From NCBI GenBank assembly GCA_963920635.1, contig OY987299.1, positions 21,406,901-21,470,900 on the forward strand: a DNA stretch of 64,000 bases, read 5' to 3'. This stretch comes from Pseudeuparius sepicola. Taxonomy: Eukaryota > Arthropoda > Insecta > Coleoptera > Anthribidae. Positions 24,001 to 32,993 of the stretch are shown one piece after another; position 1 is the stretch's first letter; each line of letters opens with the position of its first letter. Position numbers and translations under genes: made by a program. The notes under the pieces are model-generated. The model worked only from the letters and a program-made list of their open reading frames with translations. It ran no database searches and had not been told where the DNA came from.

Positions 24001-26209
24001 TTTCAAAAAAAATTTTTAATCATTGTTTAAAATTTTGCGGTATTTACTGAAATTTACACTTTATTTAGGTACTTGAAAAATTATGTCCATGTTATATTGA
24101 TAAACCACGAAATTGCAAATCGATATACAATGTGTCCCGGATAAGAATAAACAGCATGGGGATCTTGCAAACGGTGAGAGGTAGAACAACGGTTAAATGG
24201 GGAAAAAGTTGCGCAATTTTGAGGTCAATAAAATGGTACAAACAGATTTCTAATATCTCTTTTCGTTTTTGAGTTATTTTGAAAGAAGTGAAATTTTGCA
24301 TTTTCGATTTTATTTTTTTCTGAAGTTGTTATCACAGATAGGAAAAAAGAAAAACACTTTTTTTTCTTATGTCACTTTTTAACGGGCTTTAAGATGGCGT
24401 TTTTAGATTTATTCTACAACATTTCGTTTTTTGAGAAACCATCTTCAAATTAATTTTTTTAAATACAGGCCTGGATTTTTTTGCAGATTTTGAAAACACT
24501 TTTCATTCCAAATACCATGATGTATGACACGAAATATTTTTAAAATGTTTTAAGACAATTATAGTGAAAATTTCTTTTTTTCCATTTAAATACAGGGCCG
24601 CATTAGAAAGAAGTGAGTAAATTTTTCAAGTACCTAATTAAAGTGTAAATTTCAATAAATAGCGCAAAATTTAAAAAAAAAAATTCGAAATCGAGTTTTT
24701 TCGTTTTTTGCCTTTTGTGAAAAATTTTCCATAGTGATGTATATTTTTTTACACCATCAGAAAGTAGAGGTTTCAATAAACAAAAAGCGAATCGACTTTT
24801 TAAAAAAAGCAGCTTTTTTGACGTGGGCATTTTCGATTGAAAATGAGGTTACTTTTTCGGTTTAAAATAAAAAAAGGGGTAAAAATAAATATTTTGTTTC
24901 GAAAAAATTGCAGCGTATTCGGGACATAAGAAGGTAAGTTTCCACGAAATTTTGTGGAAAAAAAATTTTTTTGGTGGGAGATAAAAAATAAAAACCAAAA
25001 AATCGGTTATTTCGATTTTTCGCGGATATTTTGAGGTTATGTGAAAAAAAGTGCAAGTACAAAAGTTGTAGATCTTTTTATTGCCTACAACTTAGCTATT
25101 TAGCTTTTTTCGATAGGAGTTGCAGTTTTGCTGGAAATCGTGATAAACCGTTTTCCACCACTAAAAAATCACCCACTACAACTTCCGTACCTCAAATCGC
25201 CCTTAAATTATTTTTTCTATTCTTTTTGCTATATTTTCTTCCTTTTCCAATGGGTTTCATACTGTTCTAATTTTTTTTCACTTTTTGCCATTTTCAAAGG
25301 CTTTTAGGCCCTGGCCTATCGATTTAATAGACATGCGAAAATTTATATTTTATTTAAATAATTTGAAATTAAAGTTTAAATCATTTTCAAAAAGATTTGT
25401 TGCAGCTCTGAATACCGCAAACACCATCCTAATATCTCGATTCGTTAGACATATAGGGAGATTTTTGTTTTGTCGAGTTTCTTAAATGTATCAACTTTTT
25501 TGTGAGGATATTTTTGATTTTTTAAAAAATTGTTTGTGTTCATTGTTTTACGTATAGTGGTGTAGAGATATTATTTTGGTTATCGGTTTTAAAGTAACAA
25601 ATTCTCAAATGTCTCAAATTTGAGATATTGAGCACAGTAGCTACTTTTTCTCTATCTCTTTGGAACAGGATAAACCCCCCCCTCCTCCCAAATTATCCAA
25701 TTTGGGACACCCTGTACATGTCTTTTTAAATGTTAGTTAATCATTCGGACAGAATTCTTATTTATTTTATAAAACCAATGGTCGAGTAAATTAAGTCACT
25801 ACACAATTTCCTCCTAAAACAAAAGTGGTATCGAAAAGACCAATATTTCAATTTTCCTTTACCTACTTTAGAAGTTAAAGCTGAAGGAGAAGAAGGAGGT
25901 GAGGCTCCGGCAGAGGGAGAGGCATCTCCACCCGCCGAAGGCGAAGGCGGCGAGGCCCCGTCTGAAGGGGGTGAAGAACCTGCAGCCTCGGAGGAGGCTG
26001 CTCCAGCTGAAGAAGCAGAGCCAACTGAGGAGACAACTGTTACTGAGGAGCCAGCCCCAACGGATGAACCTGCTACAACGGAGGAACCAGCCACGACAGA
26101 GGAACCACCGACGACTGAGGAACCGGCGACGACAGAGGAGCCGGCCATGACAGAGGAGCCTGCAACTACAGAGGAACCGACAACAGACGCTGAGTCACCA
26201 GAAGAGTAG
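3092..26209 (+). CDS. CFAP20/Bug22-like protein with long acidic tail (5' incomplete)
   Basis: Six exons are visible: 3092-3290, 3348-3497, 5810-5989, 6044-6211, 19706-19852 and 25872-26209. All have AG/GT borders and consistent phase (each internal junction leaves one base), giving 393 residues to a TAG at 26207. The first three exons encode a CFAP20 (DUF667) domain, with family blocks [48 protein letters not shown] and [18 protein letters not shown]20 proteins bind microtubules of cilia and sperm tails and are usually about 195 residues. This protein diverges from canonical Bug22 and adds about 215 residues rich in Glu, Pro, Gly and Thr, ending in a repeated EEPATT-type hexapeptide. That suggests a duplicated, possibly sperm-specific axonemal paralogue (inference). 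The exon for the N-terminus is not in view. A poly(A) signal AATAAA lies at 26233. Confidence 0.92.
3943..5621. mobile_element. 1.7-kb palindromic TA-flanked element
   Basis: The two ends are CAGGGTGTTTTGTTAAGGGT and its near reverse complement, each flanked by TA. Nearly the whole element folds back on itself. For example GGTCGGCCGCTAGGGGGCG near 4032 faces its complement near 5480, and AACATGTTATTTGAAAG near 4390 faces its complement near 4990. The centre is around 4690-4790. No coding potential is visible. It lies in a CFAP20-like intron. Confidence 0.9.
5990..6043 (+). other. 54-bp intron of the CFAP20-like gene
   Basis: The intron starts GTTTGG, contains CTACTGAT as a likely branch site and ends GTGTTAG. 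Splicing it out keeps the frame and joins two E/P-rich stretches. If it is retained, translation ends at the TAG at 6007-6009 after EGLEDLK, giving a short CFAP20-sized protein. Confidence 0.75.
6212..6668 (+). other. start of the 13.5-kb intron; possible alternative 3' end
   Basis: If the donor at 6212 is not used, the frame runs on to TAA at 6259-6261, adding [18 protein letters not shown]-rich sequence with AATAATATAATA near 6285 follows, which could support early polyadenylation. Otherwise this is intron leading to the inverted-repeat element at 6669. Confidence 0.45.
9662..12728 (+). mobile_element. non-LTR retrotransposon (Jockey/CR1-like), 5' truncated
   Basis: The inserted body is about 9667-12723, flanked by the 5-bp duplication AACAA (9662-9666 and 12724-12728). 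Joining the flanks restores the P-type transposase reading through YFFIDTC into [13 protein letters not shown], which confirms the insertion site. The body starts directly inside an open frame leading to the endonuclease, so ORF1 and the 5' UTR are missing. The 3' UTR is short (12495-12723) and ends in an AAT repeat rather than poly(A). Confidence 0.92.
9771..12494 (+). CDS. LINE ORF2: endonuclease and reverse transcriptase
   Basis: This is a 907-codon open frame without a stop. The N-terminal 220 residues are an apurinic-type endonuclease (EEP fold): SEHW with Glu13, GDFN at 119-122 and SDH near 180. The central part is a reverse transcriptase with [37 protein letters not shown] and the catalytic YADD at 637-640. 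The C-terminal part ([29 protein letters not shown]) is shared by Jockey/CR1/BS-type elements. The frame is open upstream of this ATG to the truncation point (encoding [15 protein letters not shown]), so the true protein began further 5'. The protein would nick target DNA and copy its own RNA at the nick. The intact frame implies a recent insertion. The exact clade is uncertain. Confidence 0.95.
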   Translation: MIDKDYDFLCISEHWMTDCDHLRAINMGGFSLISAFCRSTYIHGGCAVFANTKHSCKSLNLETFSIERHFEISGACFDKSQIISVYRSPSPHGNFDIFCEGLAQVLSNLNYRQNIIFAGDFNVHFGTNEYEAIAVEGIFNSFGLSRTIFDTTRKASCLDNIFSNIDTNNYKAEVIDFSISDHKPLSFELQSESVPVEKTNIIYRPITDQGLMALYDLFDGYDWEFLNDITVSPITQFDKFISILQNACDIAFPEKSKTVNINSDNSFKIHWFTDEIRQNRESLKLLTTIHHRNSEIVSSGALRKYRRFYRSQVHKAKKNANDMHISNSRNKNKAVWDVIRNNNPRSKEQSSPSLSAQDFNTHFATIADTVRQTLPNSVRDPLTYLHGIDGAVSSAGLTFSFDSVSINDVRNAMAGLSNSPSRDVYNFNIKIVKALKNLIVSPLCRLINQCIAGNVFPDCLKIARVVPIFKKGNVCEVNNYRPISIVPIFGKIFEHLLNTQLVKYFENNNLFAPNQFGFRTGKSTSRAVLSLVQQVQRSYDDNKFVRVCFYDLTKAFDCIDHQLLIEKLTRYGFSRDSSHLIGSYLGGRKQYVSANGSKSELVGLKYGVPQGSILGPTLFLIYINDITFIDNLNLVLYADDTTSINILDAPNTVNQNVDDSGFRIEQWFLSNRLCMNAGKTQILDFSLKPAITNFSPVSFLGLYLDSRLSWEEQVNQLIKRLNRNMYLIRNLLNNVSTKVLMDTYYGHFHSHIMYGILLWGHCPHATRAFGVQRRCIRLMAGIAFREPCRDKFISFGILTLPSVFILECLLYLKSNIDDFKTNSHFHHYNTRGGEHLCIQYHRVNKARSGHNYHAIKFYNVLPEVVKELPTKLFKSKLKSYLKSKAFFSMDEFLVADFSDLSLSVMAG
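16042..16378 (-). pseudogene. non-LTR reverse transcriptase fragment
   Basis: The minus strand from about 16370 to 16140 encodes a reverse transcriptase piece with [16 protein letters not shown], then [16 protein letters not shown]. These match the fingers region of LINE reverse transcriptases (W-K-x-a-x-i-x-P-i-x-K followed by YRPI). It is only about 75 residues, has no YADD motif, and is an old fragment unrelated in detail to the intact LINE at 9667. Confidence 0.7.
16381..16450 (-). repeat. tRNA-like stretch (SINE head or tRNA pseudogene)
   Basis: On the minus strand there is an A-box-like GTGTAGTGGTGAGC and, about 35 bases on, a B-box-like GGTTCAAGCC, spaced as in a tRNA. The outer bases do not form a convincing acceptor stem, so I call it tRNA-derived rather than a functional tRNA gene. 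Confidence 0.4.
16504..19110. mobile_element. decayed Tc1-like element, split by another insertion
   Basis: 16504-16675 matches the left terminal repeat of the intact Tc1 element at 52208 (CACTCACC, ACGGAGCA, AACAACAACA, TTTTAAGTAATTTCTAA), preceded by TA. The match breaks off after TTGTTACAAT and resumes near 18715 with TGGCAAAATG, followed by sequence (18760-19110) matching the C-terminal half of the minus-strand transposase, including the complement of the PIEHV region. The copy carries many substitutions and small gaps and has lost its right end. Confidence 0.85.
16678..18714. mobile_element. 2-kb insertion inside the Tc1 relic, with internal hairpins
   Basis: The segment separates two parts of a Tc1 copy that are contiguous in the intact element. 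It starts CAGGGACCC; a loosely similar inverted CTGGGTCCCC occurs near 18668, so its exact ends are uncertain. It contains an inverted repeat at about 16977-17275 (CATTTTCGATACTTTTGC against its complement) and, near 17395, a fragment whose start resembles sequence near 50720. No coding region is recognised. Confidence 0.55.
19111..19705. other. intron sequence, nothing recognised
   Basis: AT-rich sequence ending in the TTGTTTTAG acceptor of the CFAP20-like exon at 19706. I see no element ends or coding exon. Confidence 0.4.
19965..21174. mobile_element. 1.2-kb palindromic TA-flanked element
   Basis: The ends are AGGGTGTAACTGAACTGA and its complement (the first base is T at the left and the expected C at the right), each next to TA. 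The arms pair along most of the length, for example GTATTCTTGGAGTCAAAATA near 20004 with its complement near 21120, and the GCCGCAATG block near 20358 with its counterpart near 20750. The reading frames in it are mirror images of each other and are not genes. Confidence 0.88.
21285..21560. repeat. imperfect tandem repeat, about 115-125 bp units
   Basis: Three units each begin with an AAnATGGCCGCC-like block followed by CCAAGATGGCG (about 21292, 21418 and 21532) and contain ATTGGTATCAAATGAAA-like sequence and GTAGAAAACnATAA. The units are diverged. They adjoin the hairpin at 21590-21960. Confidence 0.75.
21575..21962. repeat. hairpin with GCTTGTCGCG core
   Basis: Arms at about 21590-21720 and 21815-21960 are inverted copies (TTTTTAAAAACAAGCTTTT, GAATAAAATAATTCAATTCC and AAGCTTGTCGCGCGA with their complements). 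The layout resembles the hairpin at 58050-58382, which also carries an AAAAGCTTGTCGCG core next to a tandem array. Confidence 0.75.
22390..22825. repeat. inverted-repeat element of about 430 bp
   Basis: GGAAAAAGTCAC and GTTTTGCTTGTC near 22400-22435 reappear as complements near 22770-22815. Inside them TTTGTTTGCAATATCATAAGC near 22518 faces its complement near 22605. No coding content. Confidence 0.7.
23098..23400. repeat. degenerate GATTTAAATCA-rich stretch
   Basis: The palindrome-like word GATTTAAATCATTT and variants recur at least six times. Similar words resume at 25320-25400, on the far side of the palindrome 23403-25318, so that palindrome probably inserted into one larger repeat. Confidence 0.55.
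23403..25318. mobile_element. 1.9-kb palindromic element (TAGGCCAGGG ends)
   Basis: The ends are TAGGCCAGGG and its complement. The arms pair over nearly 900 bases, for example CCAATGGGTGTC-like sequence near 23453 against 25246, ACCGTTTTCC near 25150 against 23535, and the GACGTGGGCATTTT block near 24825 against 23862. The centre is near 24350. No transposase is encoded. Confidence 0.88.
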
Positions 26210-26232
26210 ATTTATTTTGTCTCTATTATGTT

Positions 26233-26238
26233 AATAAA
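26233..26238 (+). terminator. poly(A) signal of the CFAP20-like gene
   Basis: AATAAA lies 24 bases after the stop codon at 26207-26209. Confidence 0.7.
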
Positions 26239-26378
26239 AGTGCTTATGTATTTTTGATATTTATGTGAAGTTTCTATTTCTTTAGTTTCACTTCTCGTGT
26301 AACAAGAATACAACACAATTTTTGAAAATTTACTGGTTTCTCAGATTACTGGGGTTACATTATCAGGGGTAATATACA

Positions 26379-26532
26379 AGTGGTGTGCCTATTATCGATA
26401 ATACCTTTCATTAATTTTACCAATTATAATCCCAAAGCTGCACAGTCGTGGTATTTTCTTAGCACTGGGATTATAATGAGTGATAAATTAACGAAAGGTA
26501 TTACCTATTATTAGGCATACCACGAGTTGTAC
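26379..26532. repeat. short hairpin element
   Basis: AAGTGGTGTGCCTATTAT and ATACCTTTC on the left arm face GAAAGGTATTACC and TTAGGCATACCAC on the right, an imperfect inverted repeat of about 150 bases. Confidence 0.65.
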
Positions 26533-26694
26533 TTAAAAAGAGAATTTAACAACTGCAAATAGTTTAATAATTATTATTCAGTGTGTATGTAGCCATAATG
26601 TATCAACCCAACTTCTTAGGAATAAATTAACTACAAGAATTATAAACATTTCCCCTCTTCGAAAATGTAATTTAAAAAATAAAAATAAAAAAAG

Positions 26695-26775
26695 CAGCAC
26701 AGCCGGGATTTGAACCATGGACCTCTCGCACGCAAAGCCCCTAGACCACTGAGGTCCGATGAAGGTTTTACCCCA
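26695..26775 (-). repeat. tRNA-derived SINE-like stretch
   Basis: On the minus strand an A-box-like TCAGTGGTCTAGGGGC is followed at tRNA spacing by a B-box GGTTCAAATCCC. The acceptor arms do not pair well and an A-rich stretch follows the B-box side, so a SINE head or tRNA pseudogene is more likely than a working tRNA. Confidence 0.5.
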
Positions 26776-27291
26776 GAAAAGGACGCTAACTAGCTGTATA
26801 TAAATGTAATTACCATGTTTAAAAGTTAGAGTCCATTTGACAGCTGTCATTTCACATATCTTCTAGTCCTATATTAAATTTGGTAATGTGAAGAAGTTAT
26901 CGGGTTATCAGTTTTAGCTGCCACAATATTGGTTTAGCATAACTAGGACGTAACTAAGAGAATAGGATTTCAGGGAAAATACCACTAGTGGTATTATTGC
27001 AGAAATCATCACCTGATTGGTTAATATTTCAAAAATTATGTCATTTCATTGGTTCATATATATTAGCAGGCATTGAATTCTCCAATTAAAAATGTACTCG
27101 CTACATAAAATCATACTTTTCATCCTTACCATGCCACCTTATAAAATATGCAATGAACAATACTCTTTCAGTCCTTAGACTTGCAAACTCCCCAAATTTT
27201 AGACCTAGAAGAAAAACACAGAAAAGACAGAATCATTGAGTAAAAGAATATATATTTTAACCTTATTAAATATTAGTTAGGTATTTATGTA

Positions 27292-27402
27292 CCAAGGCAC
27301 TGAAGTTCAACTTTTTATGACTCATGTGGAATTTAGTTGCCGAGGCCTCTGGCCGAGGCAAATAAACTACATGAGTCATAAAAAGAACTTCAGTGCCGAG
27401 GT
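27292..27402. repeat. hairpin (GGCACTGAAGTTC arms)
   Basis: GGCACTGAAGTTC and TTTTTATGACTCATGT on the left face ACATGAGTCATAAAAAG and AACTTCAGTGCC on the right around a GCCGAGGC/GCCTCGGC core. It directly precedes the element copy at 27420-27795, whose right end also contains AACTTCAGTGCC. Confidence 0.75.
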
Positions 27403-27419
27403 ACATTATATTATATATT

Positions 27420-27795
27420 TTTTTGAAATCGGAAAAAAAAAGTTTTATTAGGCGAAAAGATAATTATAAGGGATCACCCGTCCATGAACTGACTACGCGC
27501 GGCGTTGCTTGACTTTGACGATCGCTATACCTAGGTCAAGTATGATGAGACACGGCACTTTATGACAGAAAATTTCGCAATGTGTACGAAAAGTTAAATG
27601 GGATTTATTGGCCTGGTTTTAAATATTTGGCCACTTTTCACGAGCGATCGCTCCGTGTCTCACGTTTGATGTTTAGATCTCGCCAGCAAGGCGTACTTAT
27701 TGAAAAAATCGTACAATAATGGGTAACTTCAGTGCCGATTTCTGAGCTTTTAATGACCATTTTGAGACACTTTACTGCCAATTTCAAGAAAAATA
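27420..27795. mobile_element. nonautonomous relative of the element at 54335-56800
   Basis: The left part (TTTTATTAGG, TCACCCGTCC, CTATACCTAGGTC) aligns with 54345-54440, and the right part (AAAAAATCGTAnAATAATGG, CAGTGCCGATTTCTGAGCTT) aligns with 56710-56780. The 54-kb copy has coding sequence between the same ends, so this short one looks like an internal-deletion derivative. Confidence 0.7.
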
Positions 27796-28494
27796 TTTTT
27801 TTACTCAATGACAGAATACAGAGAGCTCATATTGTTAAATATGACAAATGGAACCCAGCTTTTACCAACTTTTTCACAATCCAAATATTTTGTTTAGATA
27901 TAAAGTATGGTAGAATATTGTATTTTTTAATAATTTTGGCTCCATTTGACATATTTGGCAAGATGAGCTCTCTACATTAATTAACAATTAAAAAATTAAT
28001 AAACTTTTCGTCAATTCAAATACAAAAAGTTATTTTCTTGTCAACACTCTTTCTTAAAATAAAAATAAAATCATTCAAAAATGTTAATGAAATTACAACA
28101 GTTGAAGCACTGGAGTCTGAAAATATTTGAGCCAGGCTAGCAGTGGCGAAAACGGACCTCCCTATTATTGGATGTTAGTATTATAATTTTTAACGATACA
28201 ACCTGTCTTTATTGTAACAAAATTGAAGACAGAGATTCTGTATTTAGATAACATAAATAGCTATTACCCGCGATCGACGAAATGACATCAAAAGTCGCAA
28301 AGTGCTTAGATCAATTTGATTGTCAACAAAAAAAATTAAGAATAATTGATGTATAATTTTGCAAAATTCCCTTCTTTAATCGATTATTTTCATTATTGCT
28401 GTTTTTTTTTTTAATACAAAGGAATATTTTCTTGTGGTCCAAATTATAAATAAGGCAGTGGCTTTTTCTCAGAGAGAAATAACCAATAACCTTG
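27796..28494. other. no gene recognised
   Basis: AT-rich intergenic sequence between the element copy and the next inverted-repeat element. No exon or element boundary is clear. Confidence 0.35.
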
Positions 28495-28977
28495 GGCTAT
28501 TTATACGTCTGATGTATACAATAGTCGGTAACCGTCTTGTGCTCTCATTGGTGAGTTAAATCACGTGACTTCTTTGGACGTATATTTAACCCCAATTTAA
28601 CTTCATACAAGTCCAAAGTATACATTGCAATATGGCGCATATATGCCCTTCTCTTTTGGCGATGGGCACTGCCGTGTGAAAAAAGAAGGGGGCATTCGCC
28701 CCATATTGTGGCAGTCGGTAGCGATGGGCGTGGCCGTACGAAAAATGAATATCGAAATACAGGAATAATTATTATAAATAATGCACTTCCCCAAAATATT
28801 GCGCCAAATGTCGGGTGAAAATAGCATAAGTAAACATTACGCTCCTTATTGCAACGTTTACTTCGGACGTGTATGGAGTTAAATGTATGTCCAAAGAAGT
28901 CACGTGACTTAACTCGCCAATAAGAGCAGAAGAAGTGTAACAACTTTTATATGTATACGTCGGATGTATAAATAGCC
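28495..28977. mobile_element. MITE with GGCTATTTATAC ends
   Basis: The terminal inverted repeats are GGCTATTTATACRTCYGAYG at both ends. Inner arms also pair: AGTTAAATCACGTGACTTCT near 28555 with its complement near 28905. The centre carries GGCGAT/ATCGCT hairpins near 28660-28730. Open frames inside it are mirror artefacts. Confidence 0.82.
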
Positions 28978-29146
28978 ACTTTCTATAAATAAATAAAGTT
29001 CACCAGAAATAAAATATTTATTAGCATTGAAAAATTGAAAATTTTATTAAAAATTAAGGATCTGCTATACCTTGCTTTTGGAATTATGTACAAAATCAAA
29101 CATTATGATAATAACTTATCGACTATAGTAATCTTAGTTATAGTTG

Positions 29147-29690
29147 TTAGTCTCTCATTTCACCTTCCTCGTCTTCTTCTTCTGCGCCCCTTATGAAAAG
29201 CACGTTGTTACACCTTATCAGCACTTCACCCAAATTTCCTATGAAAGAGAAATGTGGCTAGAAAAAGTACAGCAAATATTTTAAATCGATTTTAAAGGAA
29301 ATCTTTACACGATGCTACACCTAGCATCTCACCTCCGAACATTCGCTGAACAAACTGTACATTAACTTGGTTAAGTAATGCCAATAAACACATCCAAGAT
29401 TGCAATGCCTCAATGTTTGGGAAAAAGGCATCTACACCTACTGAACCAAGTTAACGATACTCAATGACTATACATTTGCCAATGAAACAACAACCATTCT
29501 AATTTTATAATTTACCTGTAACGTTTCCATCAATAAGTTCGTCAGCATTGGCAAGCTGCAAATTCATGTAACCATCCACAGACACGAGATACCCCTTGTA
29601 CTCATGGCCCCATTTTAGCTTCACCAACACAGCCTTGCCAGTGAGGCTGTTGAGGAAGGGTTTAGGGTTTATGGGCATAGCAGCAGACAT
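29147..29690 (-). CDS. SNRPF: small nuclear ribonucleoprotein F (SmF)
   Basis: There are two exons on the minus strand: 29690-29516 (58 codons plus one base) and 29238-29147, ending in TAA. The intron 29515-29239 has GT-AG borders. The product is 88 residues, against 86 in human SNRPF. It begins [19 protein letters not shown], has the Sm1 motif around [21 protein letters not shown] and the Sm2 motif [11 protein letters not shown], then an acidic end. SmF is one of seven Sm proteins that form the ring on U1, U2, U4 and U5 snRNA for pre-mRNA splicing. No element lies inside the gene. An AATAAA on the minus strand at about 29048-29043 is a likely poly(A) signal. Confidence 0.97.
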
Positions 29691-30100
29691 TTTGGGTGTT
29701 TTTTCGAAATACTGTCAACAAAATACTATAAATTGTTGGTAAACGTTTGGCGCTTGGCGGGGCGGCTTTCTTCCAAGCAAAACAAGCTTTTCGTTTTGGA
29801 GGTTGTTACTTTTTATGAGGTTATGAGACAAGATGACAGGTGACAAGACAACCAGTTTGACATGACGACCTGACGACCTAAGACCATAGAGAAATGAATA
29901 TTATACTCTATGGAGCACTCTATTTAATCGTCGATGGAGCAAGGAACAATCAACGATTTAATATAAGCGTCGATGGATCAATCAACGATATAAGGCATGT
30001 TTCAGCAGAACATCAAACCGTTTGAAACGGTCAGAAGCATGCCTAATGCCCAGTTTGCAAACTGATATGAAATTCTGGCGAAACAGCAGACAGTATCTCT
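29691..30100. promoter_or_regulatory. SmF upstream region
   Basis: This holds the likely 5' UTR and promoter of SmF just right of 29690; no TATA box stands out. From about 29990 a hairpin-like fragment (GTTTCAGCAGAACATCAAACC) resembles the end of the element at 32994-33129. Confidence 0.35.
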
Positions 30101-30352
30101 GTGGGTCATTCACATGGTCCAAGCGGCACCGTCGCAATCACAAAATATATAGGTTGCAATGATAATGCGACGGTGCCGGTCCAAGGGCCAAGGCACAGAG
30201 ATCGTATAGGTATGTACATAGAGTGCTGGAGCTTCCGCCATTATGGCTAACTTGTAGGAAGCGCTGGGGCCTGCGGAGTTTGCGCGCTGTTTCGAGAATA
30301 GAAGGGAAACATTTTCGAGAGAAAGAAGGAAACTTTTGGTAAAACTTTTGCA

Positions 30353-32312
30353 CCGGGAGATAGTGACAGATTTTTTGGACGTGATTTTACTCATTATGCC
30401 TTGCAAAGGGCATTATGTGGCACATATTTTCACAATAATAAGGTATGAATCAGAGAGTGATCCTGGGTTCTTCATGTGATGCGTTTTGATATGATTTTGA
30501 TTTTATACAGGCTGCCATGTGTTTAACAATGAAGTTCAAAATCGAAAATTCCTCGGAAAACCATAGGCATACCCTTAGGGTGGGTCCAAAGGGCTATTAT
30601 TGCCACGTGATCTTGTATTTTAATAATTAATTTTTCCACGTTTCTGAACAGGCTGCCAATGAGAAGTATGCAAGTTCTTGTTATGAAAATGCTGAAGAAA
30701 AGATGGCATACCGTTTGCGCATGTCCAAGTACACTTTACATGGAATAACTCCAGGGCCGTATATAAGGGGGGGGGGGGGTTTAGGGGGTTCAAACCCCCC
30801 CATGATGGTATATATAAAATTAATTAGCACGCCCGGCGCCCGCCCAAATGGAAAAATAAATAATCGTGCTGGCCGATTGTACTGCTTGGACGATTGTACT
30901 ACTTGGATGATTGTAACATGTAACATGCCATCAAGGTCAAGCTTTTGCGTTTGGCAATATACAAAGTGAGTTTTTTTCGATGACCACTATGAGGATCACG
31001 GAAACTAGCAGAGCTAGAACAAAGGTTAAATGGGAAAAGAATTGCGGTTTTGAATGCTCAATCTAATGCCTCCTTTGGATTTTTAATAAAGTTCATGGCT
31101 CACTAGATATTTTGAAAAGAGTGATTTTTTGCTATTTCATCCGATCTCTGTAGCTCCGTTATTTCTGATTATACAGAAAAACTGTTAAAACAAAAACTGT
31201 AGATAATTTTGGGCTTAATAAGATAATCCTATCCAATTTTTGAGATATCACTTAAACTTGTGTTTTTTTTAAATGTACATCATATAGTTGGCTGTGGCCT
31301 TATCAAATCGGCCATTTTTGGGCTTTCCAAAGATATAATTATACTCGGCATAGTTATTACAAAAAATAAAAGAGCTATGGCTAATTTTCTGATTTTTTTT
31401 TTAAATTTTCACATAGTAGCTATGGAATATTTTCATAATTATTACGTTCTATTTTATAATTAGACATAGGTACTTCAAACTTTCTAATATTTTATTTTTA
31501 GCTGGTAACAAAATGTAACAAAATAAAACAAGATAGATCAGCTCTATCAAAATTTGGATAGGGAGAAATAGACCTATTTCCTGGCCGCCCCAATCCACCG
31601 ATTTGTCTGTTTTGGATTTCTTTTTGTGGGGAACAGTACAAAATAATAGCTCTGCTAGTTTCCGTGATCCTCATAGTGGTCATCGAAAAAAACTCACTTT
31701 GTATATTGCCAAACGCAAAAGCTTGACCTTGATGGCATGTTATGTTACAATCATCCAAGTAGTACAATCGTCCAAGCAGTACAATCGGCCAGCACGATTA
31801 TTTATTTTTCCATTTGGGCGGGCGCCGGGCGTGCTAATTAATTTTATATATACCATCATGGGGGGGGGTTTGAACCCCCTAAACCCCCCCCCCCTTATAT
31901 ACGGCCCTGGAGTTATTCCATGTAAAGTGTACTTGGACATGCGCAAACGGTATTATGCCATCTTTTCTTCAGCATTTTCATAACAAGAACTTGCATACTT
32001 CTCATTGGCAGCCTGTTCAGAAACGTGGAAAAATTAATTATTAAAATACAAGATCACGTGGCAATGATAGCCCTTTGGACCCACCCTAACGGTATGCCTA
32101 TGGTTTTCCGAGGAATTTTCGATTTTGAACTTTATTATAAAACACATGGCAGCCTGTATAAAATCAAAATCATATCAAAACGCATCACATGAAGAATCCA
32201 GGATCACTCTCTGATTCATACCTTATTATTGTGAGAATATGTGCCACATAATGCCCTTTTCAAGGCATTCTGAGTAAAATCACGTCCAAAAATCTGTCAC
32301 TATATCTCCCGG
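30353..32312. mobile_element. 2-kb palindromic element (CCGGGAGATA ends)
   Basis: The ends are CCGGGAGATAGTGACAGATT and its complement. The arms pair closely to about 31,000, including GTGCACATATTTT-type blocks, ATCAGAGAGTGATCC (30450 against 32210) and a G-run of 13 (30768) facing a C-run (about 31890). The centre is about 31330. Open frames at 30703-30969 and 31603-31983 encode mirror copies of one peptide because of the palindrome and are not genes. Confidence 0.9.
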
Positions 32313-32323
32313 TCCCGGTCTAT

Positions 32324-32773
32324 TTCCCGTGGTGTATGTCTGCCCAGATTTTTTTAAAATTTTTATCTACCCCTCTATTTTCGAGGTCCCTGAACACGAA
32401 TCTGACCTTAGCTTTTGGCGCTCGGACGTAGTTTCCGAGAAAATGATTGTGTCGGGCGAAAACAGCGGCCGGGCCGGACGTAAACACGGCATAAATCTTT
32501 CAAAATTTCGATTTTTGCCGCGGGTTTTCGCGAAGTTTCGATGTTGCAAAAGGTGCAAAATAGTGTGGTGATCAGTTTGAGCCAAGTTCATCTAAATTAT
32601 AACCACAATAAATATCGCCGTGAATAGTAATGAGATGTCAAAAGAAAATTTGAAAATTCATTTTCTCGGAAACTACTTCCGAGCACCAAAAACTAAGGCC
32701 ATATTCGTGTTCAGGGACCTCAAACTAATAGCCAAAATTTCAAAAAAAACGGGGCAGACATACACCACGGGAA
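32324..32773. mobile_element. 450-bp MITE (TTCCCGTGGTGTA ends)
   Basis: The terminal repeats are TTCCCGTGGTGTATGTCTGC and its exact complement. Subterminal arms also pair (GAGGTCCCTGAACACGAAT near 32381 against 32700; GTTTCCGAGAAAATG against 32661). No coding sequence. Confidence 0.85.
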
Positions 32774-32993
32774 GACCTTGGTCTCTACCCAGAAATATCG
32801 TGCGTCTCTCCCTTGATCTAGAAAATGCGCATGCACTCTGGGCCATAAGTCAACTAGATATTAAATGCGCGTGTGTAATGGGCCCCAAATTATATATATT
32901 CATTTTTGGTCATTTTGGTCATCATCGGAGCACCCTATTCATAAAAAAACACAATTCAGCACTGTATGTAATATCTACGATCTCTGTGGTCTA

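Noticed and set aside
25762..26150. Minus-strand SSVVAG-repeat protein and plus-strand Arg/Gln-rich frame
   Set aside because: Both are other frames of the last CFAP20-like exon, whose frame is fixed by splice phase and ends at a proper stop and poly(A) signal.
26695..26775. Functional tRNA gene on the minus strand
   Set aside because: Same reasoning: internal promoter boxes without a good cloverleaf.
28545..28943. 132-residue minus-strand open frame
   Set aside because: It covers the inverted arms of the MITE at 28495-28977 and has no family features.
30681..31983. Four open frames with a shared peptide (ARLFIFPFGRAPG and mirror)
   Set aside because: They are the two arms of one palindrome read on both strands; the homopolymer G/C runs would also disrupt translation.
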